Shown here: positions 51,450 to 60,059 of the stretch, one piece after another
Layout of the letters: every line of letters begins with the position of its first letter
How positions within the stretch are numbered: position 1 is the stretch's first letter
NCBI RefSeq assembly: GCF_019599405.1
Contig: NZ_RKLQ01000002.1
Span: 1-64,000, forward strand
DNA: 64,000 nucleotides
Origin: Haloarcula salinisoli
GTDB lineage: Archaea > Halobacteriota > Halobacteria > Halobacteriales > Haloarculaceae
Direction of reading: 5' to 3'
The notes under the pieces: generated by a model
What the model was told of the DNA's origin: nothing
The model's input: the letters and a program-made list of their open reading frames with translations, nothing else
The model's database searches: none
Made by a program: the position numbers and the translations under genes

Positions 51450-51600
51450 TCACGGAGGCGGTGTATCGCCGACGCATCGGCCACTGCAGACAGGCAGGGG
51501 ACTAGTCACGGAGGCGGTGTATCGCCGACGCATCGGCCACTGCAGACAGGCAGGGGACTAGTCACGGAGGCGGTTTATCGCCGGCGGCCCGGTCAACAGA
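51441..51600 (+). repeat. 56-bp tandem repeat (about 2.7 copies)
   Basis: Units start GGGGACTAGTCACGGAGGCG at 51441, 51497 and 51553. Copies 1 and 2 are identical over 56 bases, and the third diverges after about 25 bases (GGTTTATCGCCGGCGG for GGTGTATCGCCGACGC). The first copy includes the TAG stop of the aldo/keto reductase. Too few and too short-spaced for a CRISPR array. Confidence 0.9.
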
Positions 51601-51904
51601 ATCAGCGAATCTGCAGTCGTTGAGCTACCCCTCCCTATACCATCGTGTCGAGTTGCCGTCGTGTGGTTTTCGGTCACAACCCCCTCGTTTCGACAGGAGA
51701 TGTATCGCCGTCCGGCGGTTTGCTGGCGTGGGAACCACTTTCACTGCGGTGCGTCAGACGCCCGCAAGACGCGAGACGGCGCCGGGTTCCAATTGAAACA
51801 GAGGGGTTCGGGGTATGGGGACACGACCCAGACAGCACACAGACCGGCACTGCCGCTCACCGAGACAGCACAAAAAAAGAACAGAGCGGAAACGGCCCGT
51901 CTCG
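51601..51904. other. Intergenic region between tandem repeat and radA
   Basis: 300 bases. Imperfectly matching arms ACCCCCTCGTTTC (51678-51690) and GAAACAGAGGGGTT (51796-51809) could form a stem; the run CACAAAAAAAGAACAG (51868-51883), read on the minus strand as a T-rich stretch, is a possible terminator region for radA. I see no gene here. Confidence 0.45.
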
Positions 51905-52954
51905 CTACTCGTTTTTCAGGCCAGCGCCCTCGACGCGCATGACGCCCTCGCCGTCGGGGAGGTTCGGCGCGTCGACGAGCTTGACGATGCGCTTGTTCCC
52001 CTTGGACTTGCGCAGGTAGATGCGGAAGGTGGAGGTGTGGCCGAGGATGTTCCCACCGATGGGCTGGGTCGGGTCACCGAAGAACGAATCGGGGTTCGAC
52101 GCGACCTGGTTTGTGACCAACACGGCGGTGTTGTTGAGGTCGCCCACGCGCATCAGGTCGTGGAGGTGTTTGTTGAGCTTCTGCTGGCGGTCGGCGAGCT
52201 GGCCACGACCGACGTACTCCGCACGGAAGTGTGCCGTCAGGGAGTCCACCGCGAGCAGCCGGACCGGGAACTCGTCGTCCTGGCTCTGGCTGGCGATCTC
52301 CTGGGCCTTCTCGGCCAGCAGAATCTGGTGGTTGGAGTTGAACGCCTTCGCGACGTGAATCTTGTCGAGCACCGACTCGACGAGGTCGGCCATCAGGTCG
52401 TCGTCGGTCGCGTCGGCGGCCTCGTCCTCGCCGACGATACCGTGGAGCTTCATCATGTCTTCGAGCGCCTCGTCCTCCTGGCCCTCGACCATCTGCTCGA
52501 TACGCTCGGGGCGGAACGTGTCCTCGGAGTCGATGAAGATGGCGCTACCCTCGAGCCCGCCGTGTTCGGCGGGGAGCTGGACGTTGACCGCGAGCTGGTG
52601 GGTCACCTGGGACTTCCCGGCCCCGAACTCGCCGTACACCTCGGTGATGGACTGGGTCTCGACGCCGCCGCCGAGCAGCTCGTCGACCTCGTCGACGCCC
52701 CAGGAGAGCTTGCCGATCTGTTCCCGGCGCTCCAGGACAGTCGCACCCGTCTCGAACCCGCCGATGTCGGCGGCGTCGCGAGCGGCGTTGATGATATCTG
52801 AGGCCGAAGACTCGCCGATGTCGGCGGTGTTCGACAGTTCGCTGGGGGAGGCGACGGCAATCCCCTGGTAGGAGTCGAATCCGTTCTCTTTGAGCTTCTC
52901 CGCTGTTGCTGGCCCCACACCCGGCAGGTCTTCGAGGTCTGCTGCTTCGGACAT
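51905..52954 (-). CDS. radA: DNA repair and recombination protein RadA
   Basis: The archaeal Rad51-type recombinase (349 aa). N-terminal helix-hairpin-helix ([34 protein letters not shown]), Walker [14 protein letters not shown] (108-120), Walker B region [25 protein letters not shown], the DNA-binding loop region [45 protein letters not shown]. No intein, in contrast to rfcS in this window. A TATA box lies just upstream (52976-52985). Confidence 0.97.
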   Translation of the reverse strand: MSEAADLEDLPGVGPATAEKLKENGFDSYQGIAVASPSELSNTADIGESSASDIINAARDAADIGGFETGATVLERREQIGKLSWGVDEVDELLGGGVETQSITEVYGEFGAGKSQVTHQLAVNVQLPAEHGGLEGSAIFIDSEDTFRPERIEQMVEGQEDEALEDMMKLHGIVGEDEAADATDDDLMADLVESVLDKIHVAKAFNSNHQILLAEKAQEIASQSQDDEFPVRLLAVDSLTAHFRAEYVGRGQLADRQQKLNKHLHDLMRVGDLNNTAVLVTNQVASNPDSFFGDPTQPIGGNILGHTSTFRIYLRKSKGNKRIVKLVDAPNLPDGEGVMRVEGAGLKNE

Positions 52955-52975
52955 GGATGTGGCTTACGCCCGATG

Positions 52976-52985
52976 GGATATAAAC
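52976..52985 (-). promoter_or_regulatory. TATA box of radA
   Basis: Minus-strand GGTTTATATC centred 27 bases before the ATG at 52954, giving a leaderless transcript. Confidence 0.75.
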
Positions 52986-53083
52986 CCCCGTTAACAGTGT
53001 AGTGAAAGTGAAACTGGCAGACGGAAGCGGGAGACGAGAGCACGGTATCGGGACTTTTAGAAGCGAAGGGGCGACACGGTGGG

Positions 53084-53500
53084 TCAACCGACGACCAGCG
53101 AGAGGAGGATACAGCCGAAACCGAGGAAGATGAGCCCGTTGACGGCCAGCGGTGACAGCGCCAGCAGGCCGACGTTGGCGAGGGTACCGACCACCGCCAT
53201 GAGGACGCCAGCGATCATGAGCGGGCCGCCCGCCCGGAGCGACCAGTAGGCTCCGCTGACCACCGAGCCGACCGTTCCGAGGAGACCGCGGTTGCCGTCC
53301 GGGTTCTCGACCGTCTCGAAGGTAGAGAGCGTCTCGTGGGAGACGGTGACCACCTCGCCCGTGTTCGCGCGCCGGCCGTCGCCGTCGGAGACGCGCAGGA
53401 GCGTCACGCTCTCAGGGCGGGTGCCGACGACGCGGTAGACGGCGTCGTCGTCATCGGGGTCGGTCGAGCGAAGGTGGTCGTAGACAGCGATGTCCTGCAT
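53084..53500 (-). CDS. PspAA-like / small membrane protein
   Basis: 138 residues from the ATG at 53500. An N-terminal cytoplasmic half (QDIAVYDHLRSTDPDDDDAVYRVVGTRPESVTLLRVSDGDGRRANTGEVVTVSHETLSTFETVENPD) is followed by two or three helices (MIAGVLMAVVGTLANVGLLALSPLAVNGLIFLGFGCILLSLVV). It starts one base after the PspAB gene ends on the same strand, so they are almost certainly co-transcribed. The relation to actinobacterial PspAA is only by position. Confidence 0.65.
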   Translation of the reverse strand: MQDIAVYDHLRSTDPDDDDAVYRVVGTRPESVTLLRVSDGDGRRANTGEVVTVSHETLSTFETVENPDGNRGLLGTVGSVVSGAYWSLRAGGPLMIAGVLMAVVGTLANVGLLALSPLAVNGLIFLGFGCILLSLVVG

Positions 53501-53501
53501 A

Positions 53502-54119
53502 CTACTCCCAGGGGTGGTCGCCCGCGCGGTCGGGCCACAGCGGGTACCAGAAGGCCTTGTCGTCCTCGACGCTGAGTTCGCCGTCGAGCTTGCTCTCCAG
53601 TTTGAACTCCGTCGCCTGGTCGCGCTCGTGGTCGGTGTCGGGGTCCGGCGCGAACGGGTAGTACGCCCCCCGGCGGAAGGAGTACACCCAGTAGGCGGGG
53701 TCACCGGTGCGGTCATCTCCGAATGCGAAGAGGGCGGCCAGCAACCGCGAGCCGTAGCGCCGCTCGATGAGCGTGTCGGCGGCGAAGTGGATAGAGGTGA
53801 CGAGGTCGTCGAAGTCCGCGTCGTGGAGGACGACCCAGCGGTAGCCGTGGCTGTCGCCGACAAAGTCGGCCACCGTGCCGGTCTCGGCCTCGCCGGCGTC
53901 GAGGATGGCCTCGACCTCGTCCGTTGCCGCCGCGAAGTCCGTGCTGTCCACGTCCCCGAAACACAGCGCCGCGTCGCCGGTCGGCTCGTAGCCAAGCTCG
54001 GCCTCCATGGTGACGTGGGCCGTCGACATCCCGAAGAGGTCGTCGGGGTCGGCGTCCCGGGTCGCGTCGGCCTCCGCACGCATCCCGAGGACGCTCTTGA
54101 GTCCGGAAAGCAGTCCCAT
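53502..54119 (-). CDS. pspAB: PspA-associated protein PspAB
   Basis: 205 residues. GLLSGLKSVLGMRAEADATRDADPDDLFGMSTAHVTMEAELGYEPTGDAALCFGDVDSTDF is the characteristic N-terminal half, and DSHGYRWVVLHDADFDDLVTSIHFAADTLIERRYGSRLLAALFAFGD plus VYSFRRGAYYPFAPDP the C-terminal part. PspAB homologues accompany PspA membrane-stress proteins in Actinobacteria and archaea. Here the neighbours are a small membrane protein and, 490 bases further on, HtpX, which fits a membrane-integrity module. No pspA gene is in the window. Confidence 0.75.
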   Translation of the reverse strand: MGLLSGLKSVLGMRAEADATRDADPDDLFGMSTAHVTMEAELGYEPTGDAALCFGDVDSTDFAAATDEVEAILDAGEAETGTVADFVGDSHGYRWVVLHDADFDDLVTSIHFAADTLIERRYGSRLLAALFAFGDDRTGDPAYWVYSFRRGAYYPFAPDPDTDHERDQATEFKLESKLDGELSVEDDKAFWYPLWPDRAGDHPWE

Positions 54120-54248
54120 ACCGAACGATAGGGTGCGAGCGGTAAGGCGGTTGCCGTCCCGGCGGTACCGAGTGGCGGACTGCGAACGAGCGACGCAGGC
54201 CCCCTGTCAGTGTCGGGCCGCTACTCGGGAGGCCGGTGTCGGCCGTCG

Positions 54249-54530
54249 TCAGTTGCGGCGTCGTTGTCGCCGCTGTCCGGCGGTATCTATCGTCGAGTCA
54301 TCGAGACGGCGACTGACGCGAATCCGGCCGTGGCCTCCGACACGAATCGTACAGTCGGCGTAGGTGAACGTACAGGTCCCCGAGAACTTCCCGTCCAGGA
54401 GCGCGTCGAGCGAGTCGACGTCGATGGTCTCCTGCAGCGGCGGGAGCGCCGTCAGCTCCACGTCTCGGATCGCTGCGACGCGGGTGACTATTGTGCGGGC
54501 GGCGTCTTCCGGAGGGGTTTCTGTCGGCAT
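54249..54530 (-). CDS. HalOD1 output-domain protein
   Basis: 93 residues. The HalOD1 signature TALPPLQETIDVDSLDALLDG... GTCTFTYADCTIRVGGHGRIRV matches the small haloarchaeal output domain found after sensor or stand-alone. Alone here, with a basic C-terminal tail (AGQRRQRRRN). Role in signal response inferred from domain name. It lies between PspAB and HtpX on the same strand. Confidence 0.8.
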   Translation of the reverse strand: MPTETPPEDAARTIVTRVAAIRDVELTALPPLQETIDVDSLDALLDGKFSGTCTFTYADCTIRVGGHGRIRVSRRLDDSTIDTAGQRRQRRRN

Positions 54531-54612
54531 CGTGGATTACCATTGACAACTGTTCACATATGAAAATGTCGCTTGGATTGTAAGTTATGATAATCGGAGC
54601 GGCGCTGTAACC

Positions 54613-55485
54613 TTACAGTTCCCGTTCCAGCGCGCGCAATCGCTCGATTCGCTTCTCGGTCGACGGGTGCGTCGAGAACAGCCGGCCGACGAACCCGGAG
54701 CGGATGGGGATGATGAAGAACGCGTTCATCTCCGACTGGCCCCGCAGGTCCTCCTGTGGCACTTTCTCCATCCCGCTGTCTATCTTCATCAGCGCGGTCG
54801 CCAGCGCCGCGGGGCGACCCGTAATCGAGGCGCCGCCGCGGTCGGCGGCGAACTCGCGGTACCGAGAGAGCGCGCGGATGAGCAGGAACGAGACGACCCA
54901 CACCACCAGCGAGAGCAGGATAGCGACGAAGACGGGCGCCTGCTGCTGGCCGCCACGCGAGCGCCCGCCCGAGAACAGCCAGCCCCACCGGACCACGAGG
55001 AAGGCGATGGTCGAGAGGAAGGAGGCGATAGTCATCACCATCACGTCGCGGTTCTTGATGTGGGCGAGCTCGTGGGCCAGGACCCCCTCCAGTTCCTCGT
55101 CGTCGAGGAGGTTCATGATGCCCGTCGTCACGGCGACGGCGGCGCTGTCCTGCGAACGTCCGGTCGCGAAGGCGTTGGGCGTCCGTGAGTCGGCGACGGC
55201 GATCTTCGGTTTCGGGAGGTCGGCCTGCTGGGCCAGCCGCTCGACTTGCCGGTGGAGCTCGGGGTACTCGTCGGGGTCGACCTCGCGGGCGCCCATCGAG
55301 TACAGGGCGAGCTTATCGCTGAAGAAGAACTGCGCGCCCATGAACAGCGCCATCACGAGGATGATGAGCGCGATGCTATCGAAATACAGCACGAGGACGC
55401 CGAGGAAGGCGATGTAGAGCCCGAAGAGGAGGAACATCGTCAGGGCCATGCGCCCGCGGAGTCCCCAGTCGGTTTGCCACTGCAT
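54613..55485 (-). CDS. htpX: HtpX-type membrane zinc metalloprotease (M48)
   Basis: 290 residues. Two N-terminal helices (MALTMFLLFGLYIAFLGVLVLYF; IALIILVMALFMGAQFF), zinc site VLAHELAHIKNRD (His 138, Glu 139, His 142) with third ligand Glu 210 in REFAADRGGA, two further helices, and STHPSTEKRIERLRAL. It degrades misfolded membrane proteins. Adjacency to PspAB suggests joint membrane-stress function. Confidence 0.93.
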   Translation of the reverse strand: MQWQTDWGLRGRMALTMFLLFGLYIAFLGVLVLYFDSIALIILVMALFMGAQFFFSDKLALYSMGAREVDPDEYPELHRQVERLAQQADLPKPKIAVADSRTPNAFATGRSQDSAAVAVTTGIMNLLDDEELEGVLAHELAHIKNRDVMVMTIASFLSTIAFLVVRWGWLFSGGRSRGGQQQAPVFVAILLSLVVWVVSFLLIRALSRYREFAADRGGASITGRPAALATALMKIDSGMEKVPQEDLRGQSEMNAFFIIPIRSGFVGRLFSTHPSTEKRIERLRALEREL

Positions 55486-55592
55486 ATGTTAGCTAAGTGA
55501 CCAAGCGGCTAAAACCCCGCTATCGTGTTTGCATGACACACTCTCCGTCCGCCGCCCGCAGGCATATGTACGAACGCCTACAACGGCAGGGC

Positions 55593-56486
55593 ATGACCGA
55601 GACAGTCGTCGTCACGGGCGGGCTGGGTCGTTCGGGCCGCTGGATATGTGACCGCCTCGCCGAGGACTACCACGTCGTCTGTGTCGACCTCGACCACCCC
55701 GGCTGGGAGATAGCGACCCGCGAGGGCATCGAGTTCCGCGCGGCGGACGTGACCGACGGCGGCGAGGTCCGAGACCTCGTGAGCGAACTCGCCCCCGCCG
55801 CCGTCGTCCACTGGGCGGCGCTCCCCTCGCCAGAGCGACACGCTGGGAGCCGCGTGTTCGAGACCAACCTCGAGGCGACCTACACCGTCCTCGACGCGGC
55901 CGGCCGCGCGGGCGCCGATATCGCCTGGGCGTCCTCCGAGAGCGCCTACGGCCTGGCCTTCGCCGAGGAGACGCCCCTGCCGGCGTATCTCCCGATGGAC
56001 GAAGACCACCCGATGGCCCCCGAGGACCCCTACGGCACCTCGAAGGTGGCCGGTGAGGAGGTCGCGAAGATGGTCGCCCGGCGAGACGGCGTCAGTGTCG
56101 CTTCCATCCGGCCCTCCTGGATTCAGTACCCCGGCGAGTACAACTGCCGCGACGTGGCCGAGGGCGACCTGTCAGGGGGTGCCGGCAACTGCTGGTCCTA
56201 CGTCGACGTACGCGACGTGGCGGGCGCCGTGGCGGCTGCACTGGACGCCGAGTTCGGGGGTCACGAGGCCTTTCACGCCGCCGCAGCAGAGAACTACGTC
56301 GGCCGCCCGACCGCCGACCTCGTGGAAGCCCACTGGGGCGAGGTGCCCGCACGCTGTGAACTCGACGGTGAGCAGTCCGCCCTCTCGACGGCGAAAGCCG
56401 ACGGGCTGTTGGACTGGGCACCCGAGCACACCTGGCGAGATGGGGCCGACGCGACCGTCGACGAGCCGAGCCTGCTGGGAGAGTGA
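55593..56486 (+). CDS. NAD-dependent epimerase/dehydratase
   Basis: 297 residues, started at the ATG before TETVVVTGGLGRSGRWI (the NAD-binding GxxGxxG). Extended SDR: VHWAALPSPERHAG, ASSESAYGLAF, catalytic YxxxK as PYGTSKVAGE, and IRPSWIQYPGEYNCRDVAEG. It probably modifies a nucleotide sugar or related carbonyl. Its last 30 codons were copied to a site 1.2 kb downstream (57603-57671). The in-frame upstream ATGs (55533, 55566) give a less typical start. Confidence 0.88.
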   Translation: MTETVVVTGGLGRSGRWICDRLAEDYHVVCVDLDHPGWEIATREGIEFRAADVTDGGEVRDLVSELAPAAVVHWAALPSPERHAGSRVFETNLEATYTVLDAAGRAGADIAWASSESAYGLAFAEETPLPAYLPMDEDHPMAPEDPYGTSKVAGEEVAKMVARRDGVSVASIRPSWIQYPGEYNCRDVAEGDLSGGAGNCWSYVDVRDVAGAVAAALDAEFGGHEAFHAAAAENYVGRPTADLVEAHWGEVPARCELDGEQSALSTAKADGLLDWAPEHTWRDGADATVDEPSLLGE

Positions 56487-56495
56487 CGACCCCCC

Positions 56496-57548
56496 TCAGA
56501 GCCTGTAGGCGACGGCCCTCGTACCGTACATGACGACGGTCCGGCCCGACCCGGTGGCCCCGCGCCAGCCCCCTCCCGTGTCAATCGAGTCGATCTGCCG
56601 TCCGGTTTCGTGCTCATAGGCCTGTGGGCGGTCTGCGCCATCGAAGACGATGCCCGACTCCAGCACGACCGGCGGGAAGGCGTAGCTATCGGTGTCACCC
56701 TCCTTCCATCGCACTGCCCCAGTATCGGCGCTGAGCGCGTAGAACGTGTCCGTGGGGCGGGTTGCCCCCCCTCCCCACGGGTAGACAAACACCGTGTCGT
56801 CGGTCGTAGCGGTCTTGGCGTGGGGCAACCTGCCGCTCACCTCGGTCGTCCAGGCCTGGGTGCCGCCCTCGAGGTCGATGCCGACGAACGTCCCGTTGCC
56901 GCCGCCGACGACCGTCGACCCGACGACGGGGGTCAGCCAGTTCAGCGAGACATCGTCGACGGTCCACTGGGCCGTCCCGTCCGGGTCGTAGGCAGTCACC
57001 GCTGAATCCTCGGCGACCACGAACTGCCCGTCCCAGGCTCTGACCGAGTTACCATCGGCCTCGGTAGGTTGTGCGGTCTGCTGGCCTGATTCCTTCTCGA
57101 AGACGAAGACCGCGCCCGCGCCGCTGACGGCAACGTGCTCGTCCGTGGTCGCAACCAGACTGTATCCCGTACTTTTGTCGGCCGTCGTCGTCCAGCGGGA
57201 CTCGCCTGTGTCCGGGTCGATTCGCTGCATCGTATTGCTATACAGTATGAACAGCCCGTCGTCGTCGATAGTCACCCCGCCGAGGTAGGTGTCCAGCGGC
57301 AGCGCCCACTGCTCGGTACCGTCCTCGAGCGACAGCGCGGTCAGTTCGGATTTCGTGCCGAGGTACGCCGTCTCCCCGTCGCCGGTCGCTCTGAAAGCCC
57401 AGATCGGGCCGTCGTCGTCCTCCAGGCCGGTCTCCCACAGTTTCTGGAAGTCGACGCTGTCGGTCTGGCGCTCCGTCTCCCCGAGCCGTCCCACACAGCC
57501 CGCCAGCGAAGCACTCCCCACCAGCGCCACGTACGTCCGTCGTCGCAT
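56496..57548 (-). CDS. PQQ-type beta-propeller lipoprotein, copy 1
   Basis: 350 residues with the lipobox SLAGC (Cys 18 after RRRTYVALVGSASLAG). Beta-propeller repeats of the PQQ/YncE kind follow: GDGETAYLGTKSELTALSLEDGTEQWALPL, DPDTGESRWTTTADKSTGYSL, VFEKESGQQTAQP, AYDPDGTAQWTVDDVSLNWLTPVVGSTVVGGGNGTFVGIDLEGGTQAWTTEV and YALSADTGAVRWKEGD. No PQQ-binding enzyme residues are evident, so it is probably a scaffold or binding propeller. It is a tandem paralogue of the gene at 57696. Confidence 0.85.
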   Translation of the reverse strand: MRRRTYVALVGSASLAGCVGRLGETERQTDSVDFQKLWETGLEDDDGPIWAFRATGDGETAYLGTKSELTALSLEDGTEQWALPLDTYLGGVTIDDDGLFILYSNTMQRIDPDTGESRWTTTADKSTGYSLVATTDEHVAVSGAGAVFVFEKESGQQTAQPTEADGNSVRAWDGQFVVAEDSAVTAYDPDGTAQWTVDDVSLNWLTPVVGSTVVGGGNGTFVGIDLEGGTQAWTTEVSGRLPHAKTATTDDTVFVYPWGGGATRPTDTFYALSADTGAVRWKEGDTDSYAFPPVVLESGIVFDGADRPQAYEHETGRQIDSIDTGGGWRGATGSGRTVVMYGTRAVAYRL

Positions 57549-57602
57549 GCCACTGGATACAGCCGAGAGAGTGATAAGATTACTTCTGCAAAGATAGAAA
57601 GG

Positions 57603-57671
57603 AAAACCGACGGCCTGCTGGACTGGTCGCCCGAGCACGCGTGGCGGGAGGGCGCCGTGGCGACGGTGACG
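57603..57671 (+). pseudogene. Duplicated C-terminal fragment of the epimerase gene
   Basis: Reads KTDGLLDWSPEHAWREGAVATVT on the plus strand, matching KADGLLDWAPEHTWRDGADATVD near the end of the epimerase (56394-56462). It is 1209 bases from its source, the same period as the two PQQ lipoproteins (their stops are 1200 bases apart). It lies between them, facing the second copy as the original faces the first, and has no start codon. Confidence 0.85.
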
Positions 57672-57695
57672 CGCCGAGCAGTCCGCCGACGCCGG

Positions 57696-58829
57696 TCAGA
57701 GCCTGACGGCGGCTGCCCTGGAATCGTATATGACGGCGGTGCGGCCCGACCCGGTGGCCCCGTACTGGTACCCTCCCTCGTGGGTGGAATCGATCACCGT
57801 TCCGGTCGTGTGCTCGTAGGCCCGTCCGCGGGAGCCGTCGTGGATGACGACCCCCGACTCCAGCGCGACCGGTGGGAAGGCGAGGTCCGAATCGACACTC
57901 TGCTCCCATCGCACCGCCCCAGTGTCGGCGTCGAGCGCGTAGAACGTCTCCCCGTCGAACGGCCCCGGGTAGACGAACACCGTGTCGTCGGTCCCAGCGG
58001 TCATGGGATTTTCGAGCTCGCCGTCTACCCCAGTCGTCCAGGCCCGGGTACCGCTCTCAAGGTCGACGCCGACGAACGACCCGCGGCCGCCGCCGACGAC
58101 CATCGACCCGGCGACGGGGGTCAGCCAGGACGCCGAGGCGTCGGCGGTCCACTGGGCCGTCCCGTCGGGGTCGTACGCAGCCACCTCGTTGGAATCGGCG
58201 ACCACGAATCCCCCGTTCCAGCCTCTGGCCTGGCTGTTGGGCGCAGCGGGGAGTCGCCCGGTCTGCTGGCCCGATTCCTTCTCGAAGACGACGACCGTTC
58301 GGTTGCCGCCGCCGGCTGCGACGTGGTCGTCCCCGGTCGTCACGTAACTGGTGTACAGTAACTTGTCGGCAGTCGTCGACCAGCGGGACTCGCCAGTGTC
58401 CGGGTCGACCGCCTGCACCGTTTTCTCCTGCAGTGTGTAGAGTCCGTCGTCGTCGACAGTCACCCCGTCGAGGGGAGTATCCAGGGACAGCGTCCACTGC
58501 TCGGTGCCGTCCGCCAGCGACAGCGCGGTCAGTTCGGATTCCGTGCCGAGATACGCCGTCTCCCCGTCGGCGGTCGCCTGGTAATCCTCGAGACTAATCC
58601 TGCCCTCGTCGTCCGGCAGGTCGGCCGCCCACAGTTTCTGGAATTCGAGGTCTTCGGTATCGTACGTCGGCTCCTCGTCTGTCGCCACCGCATCTGTCTC
58701 CGCCTCGTCCGTCTCCGCCTCATCTGGCTCTTCCTCGTCTGTCTCCGCCTCGTCCGTGTTCCCGGGCCGTCCCACACAGCCCGCGAGCGAAGCACTCCCC
58801 AGCATCGCCACGTACGTGCGTCGTCGCAT
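57696..58829 (-). CDS. PQQ-type beta-propeller lipoprotein, copy 2
   Basis: 377 residues, Tat-independent lipobox SLAGC after RRRTYVAMLGSASLAG. It is longer than copy 1 by an acidic repeat (EAETD, EPDEAETDEAETD) just after the lipidated Cys. The propeller blades match copy 1 closely (LGTESELTALSLADGTEQWTLSL, DPDTGESRWSTTADKLLYTSY, ASWLTPVAGSMVVGGGRGSFVGVDLESGTRAWTTGV, YALDADTGAVRWEQSV). Copies 1 and 2 likely arose by tandem duplication, with the fragment of the neighbouring epimerase marking the junction. Confidence 0.85.
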   Translation of the reverse strand: MRRRTYVAMLGSASLAGCVGRPGNTDEAETDEEEPDEAETDEAETDAVATDEEPTYDTEDLEFQKLWAADLPDDEGRISLEDYQATADGETAYLGTESELTALSLADGTEQWTLSLDTPLDGVTVDDDGLYTLQEKTVQAVDPDTGESRWSTTADKLLYTSYVTTGDDHVAAGGGNRTVVVFEKESGQQTGRLPAAPNSQARGWNGGFVVADSNEVAAYDPDGTAQWTADASASWLTPVAGSMVVGGGRGSFVGVDLESGTRAWTTGVDGELENPMTAGTDDTVFVYPGPFDGETFYALDADTGAVRWEQSVDSDLAFPPVALESGVVIHDGSRGRAYEHTTGTVIDSTHEGGYQYGATGSGRTAVIYDSRAAAVRL

Positions 58830-58931
58830 ACCGGCCTACTCTGACGGCTTGATTTAAAACGGTTGGGCTGCACAGATAACAGCAGCCGACAGAACGCAAT
58901 ACGTAACAGCCCGAATCCAGTACACAGGGTA

Positions 58932-60059
58932 ATGAGCCGGTCTGGAGCCTTCTGTCCGAAGTGTGGCGACGAGTTCGAGCCACCGGAGGACCGCCCCGCG
59001 CTCCCGGGCCCGAAGCGGGACTCCGAGCGGGTCCTCTGTGACGCCTGCTACTTCGAGGAGTTCGACCTGGTGGACGCCCCCGAGACCATCGAGGTCCGGG
59101 TGTGTTCCCAGTGCGGGGCGGTCCACAAGGGGAACCGCTGGGTCGACGTTGGCGCGGACGACTACACCGACATCGCCGTCGAGCAGGTCAGCGAGGCCCT
59201 GGGCGTCCACGTCGACGCCGAGGCCGTCGACTGGCAGGTCGCGCCCGAACAACTCGACCGCAACAACATCCGGATGCACACGGAGTTCTCGGGCGTGGTT
59301 CGGGGGACGCCGGTCCACGAGCAGGTGAGTGTCCCGGTGCGCATCTCGCGCCAGACCTGCAAGCGCTGCGGGAAGATTGCGGGCGGCTCCTTCGCCAGCG
59401 TCGTCCAGGTGCGCGCCGACGGTCGGGACCCGACCGACGAGGAGGTCGAGCGGGCAAAGACCATCGCACAGGAGTACATCGCCGAACGCGAGGCGACGGG
59501 GGACCGCAACGCCTTCATCACCGAGACCAACGAGATCGACGACGGGCTGAACATGAAGATATCGACGAACCAGATGGGCCACGGTATCGCCAAGCGCATC
59601 ACGGCCCAGCTGGGCGGGGGCTACTCCGATTCGAAACGACTCATCACCGAAGACGAGGACGGGCAGAAGCTCTACCGGATGACCTACGCGGTGCGACTGC
59701 CCCGCTACCGCCAGGGCGAGATAATCGACCCCGAGGACGGCGACGGGCCGGTCCTCGTGACCTCGGTTCAGGGGAACCTGAAAGGGGTCCAGCTGGCGAC
59801 CGGTGAGAAATACGAGGCCCAGTTCGAGGAGGGCGAAGCGCCCGACGCCCGCCGGCTGGGCTTTCGCGAGGACGGCCAGCCGACGACGCTCGTGGCGGTC
59901 GAGGACGAGAACGCCGTCCAGGTGTTAGACCCCGAGACCTTCGAGAGCGTGACCGTCCCGCGGCCGGCGTATCTGGACACCGACGCCGACGAGGTGCCAG
60001 TGTTCAAGAGCCACGCGGGGCTGCACGTCCTGCCGGCGGCCGAGAGCGACGATGAGTGA
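58932..60059 (+). CDS. nmd3: NMD3-family protein
   Basis: 375 residues. FCPKCGDEFEPPEDRPALPGPKR, CDACYFEEFDLVDAP, VCSQCGAVHKGNRWVDV and QTCKRCGKIAGGSFASVVQVRADGR are the four Cys pairs of NMD3; the remaining region (LNMKISTNQMGHGIAKRITAQLGGGYSDSKRLITEDEDGQKLYRMTYAVRLPRYRQGEII) follows. In eukaryotes Nmd3 exports 60S subunits; the archaeal protein is believed to act on the large ribosomal subunit. Overlaps the next gene's start by 8 bases. Confidence 0.93.
   Translation: MSRSGAFCPKCGDEFEPPEDRPALPGPKRDSERVLCDACYFEEFDLVDAPETIEVRVCSQCGAVHKGNRWVDVGADDYTDIAVEQVSEALGVHVDAEAVDWQVAPEQLDRNNIRMHTEFSGVVRGTPVHEQVSVPVRISRQTCKRCGKIAGGSFASVVQVRADGRDPTDEEVERAKTIAQEYIAEREATGDRNAFITETNEIDDGLNMKISTNQMGHGIAKRITAQLGGGYSDSKRLITEDEDGQKLYRMTYAVRLPRYRQGEIIDPEDGDGPVLVTSVQGNLKGVQLATGEKYEAQFEEGEAPDARRLGFREDGQPTTLVAVEDENAVQVLDPETFESVTVPRPAYLDTDADEVPVFKSHAGLHVLPAAESDDE

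Noticed and set aside
51441-51600. CRISPR array
   Set aside because: Fewer than three units, no unique spacers, and the repeats are head-to-tail without gaps.
57135-58361. 408-codon plus-strand frame across both PQQ lipoproteins
   Set aside because: Antisense shadow of the lipoproteins. Only the short stretch 57603-57671 is meaningful, as a copied epimerase fragment.
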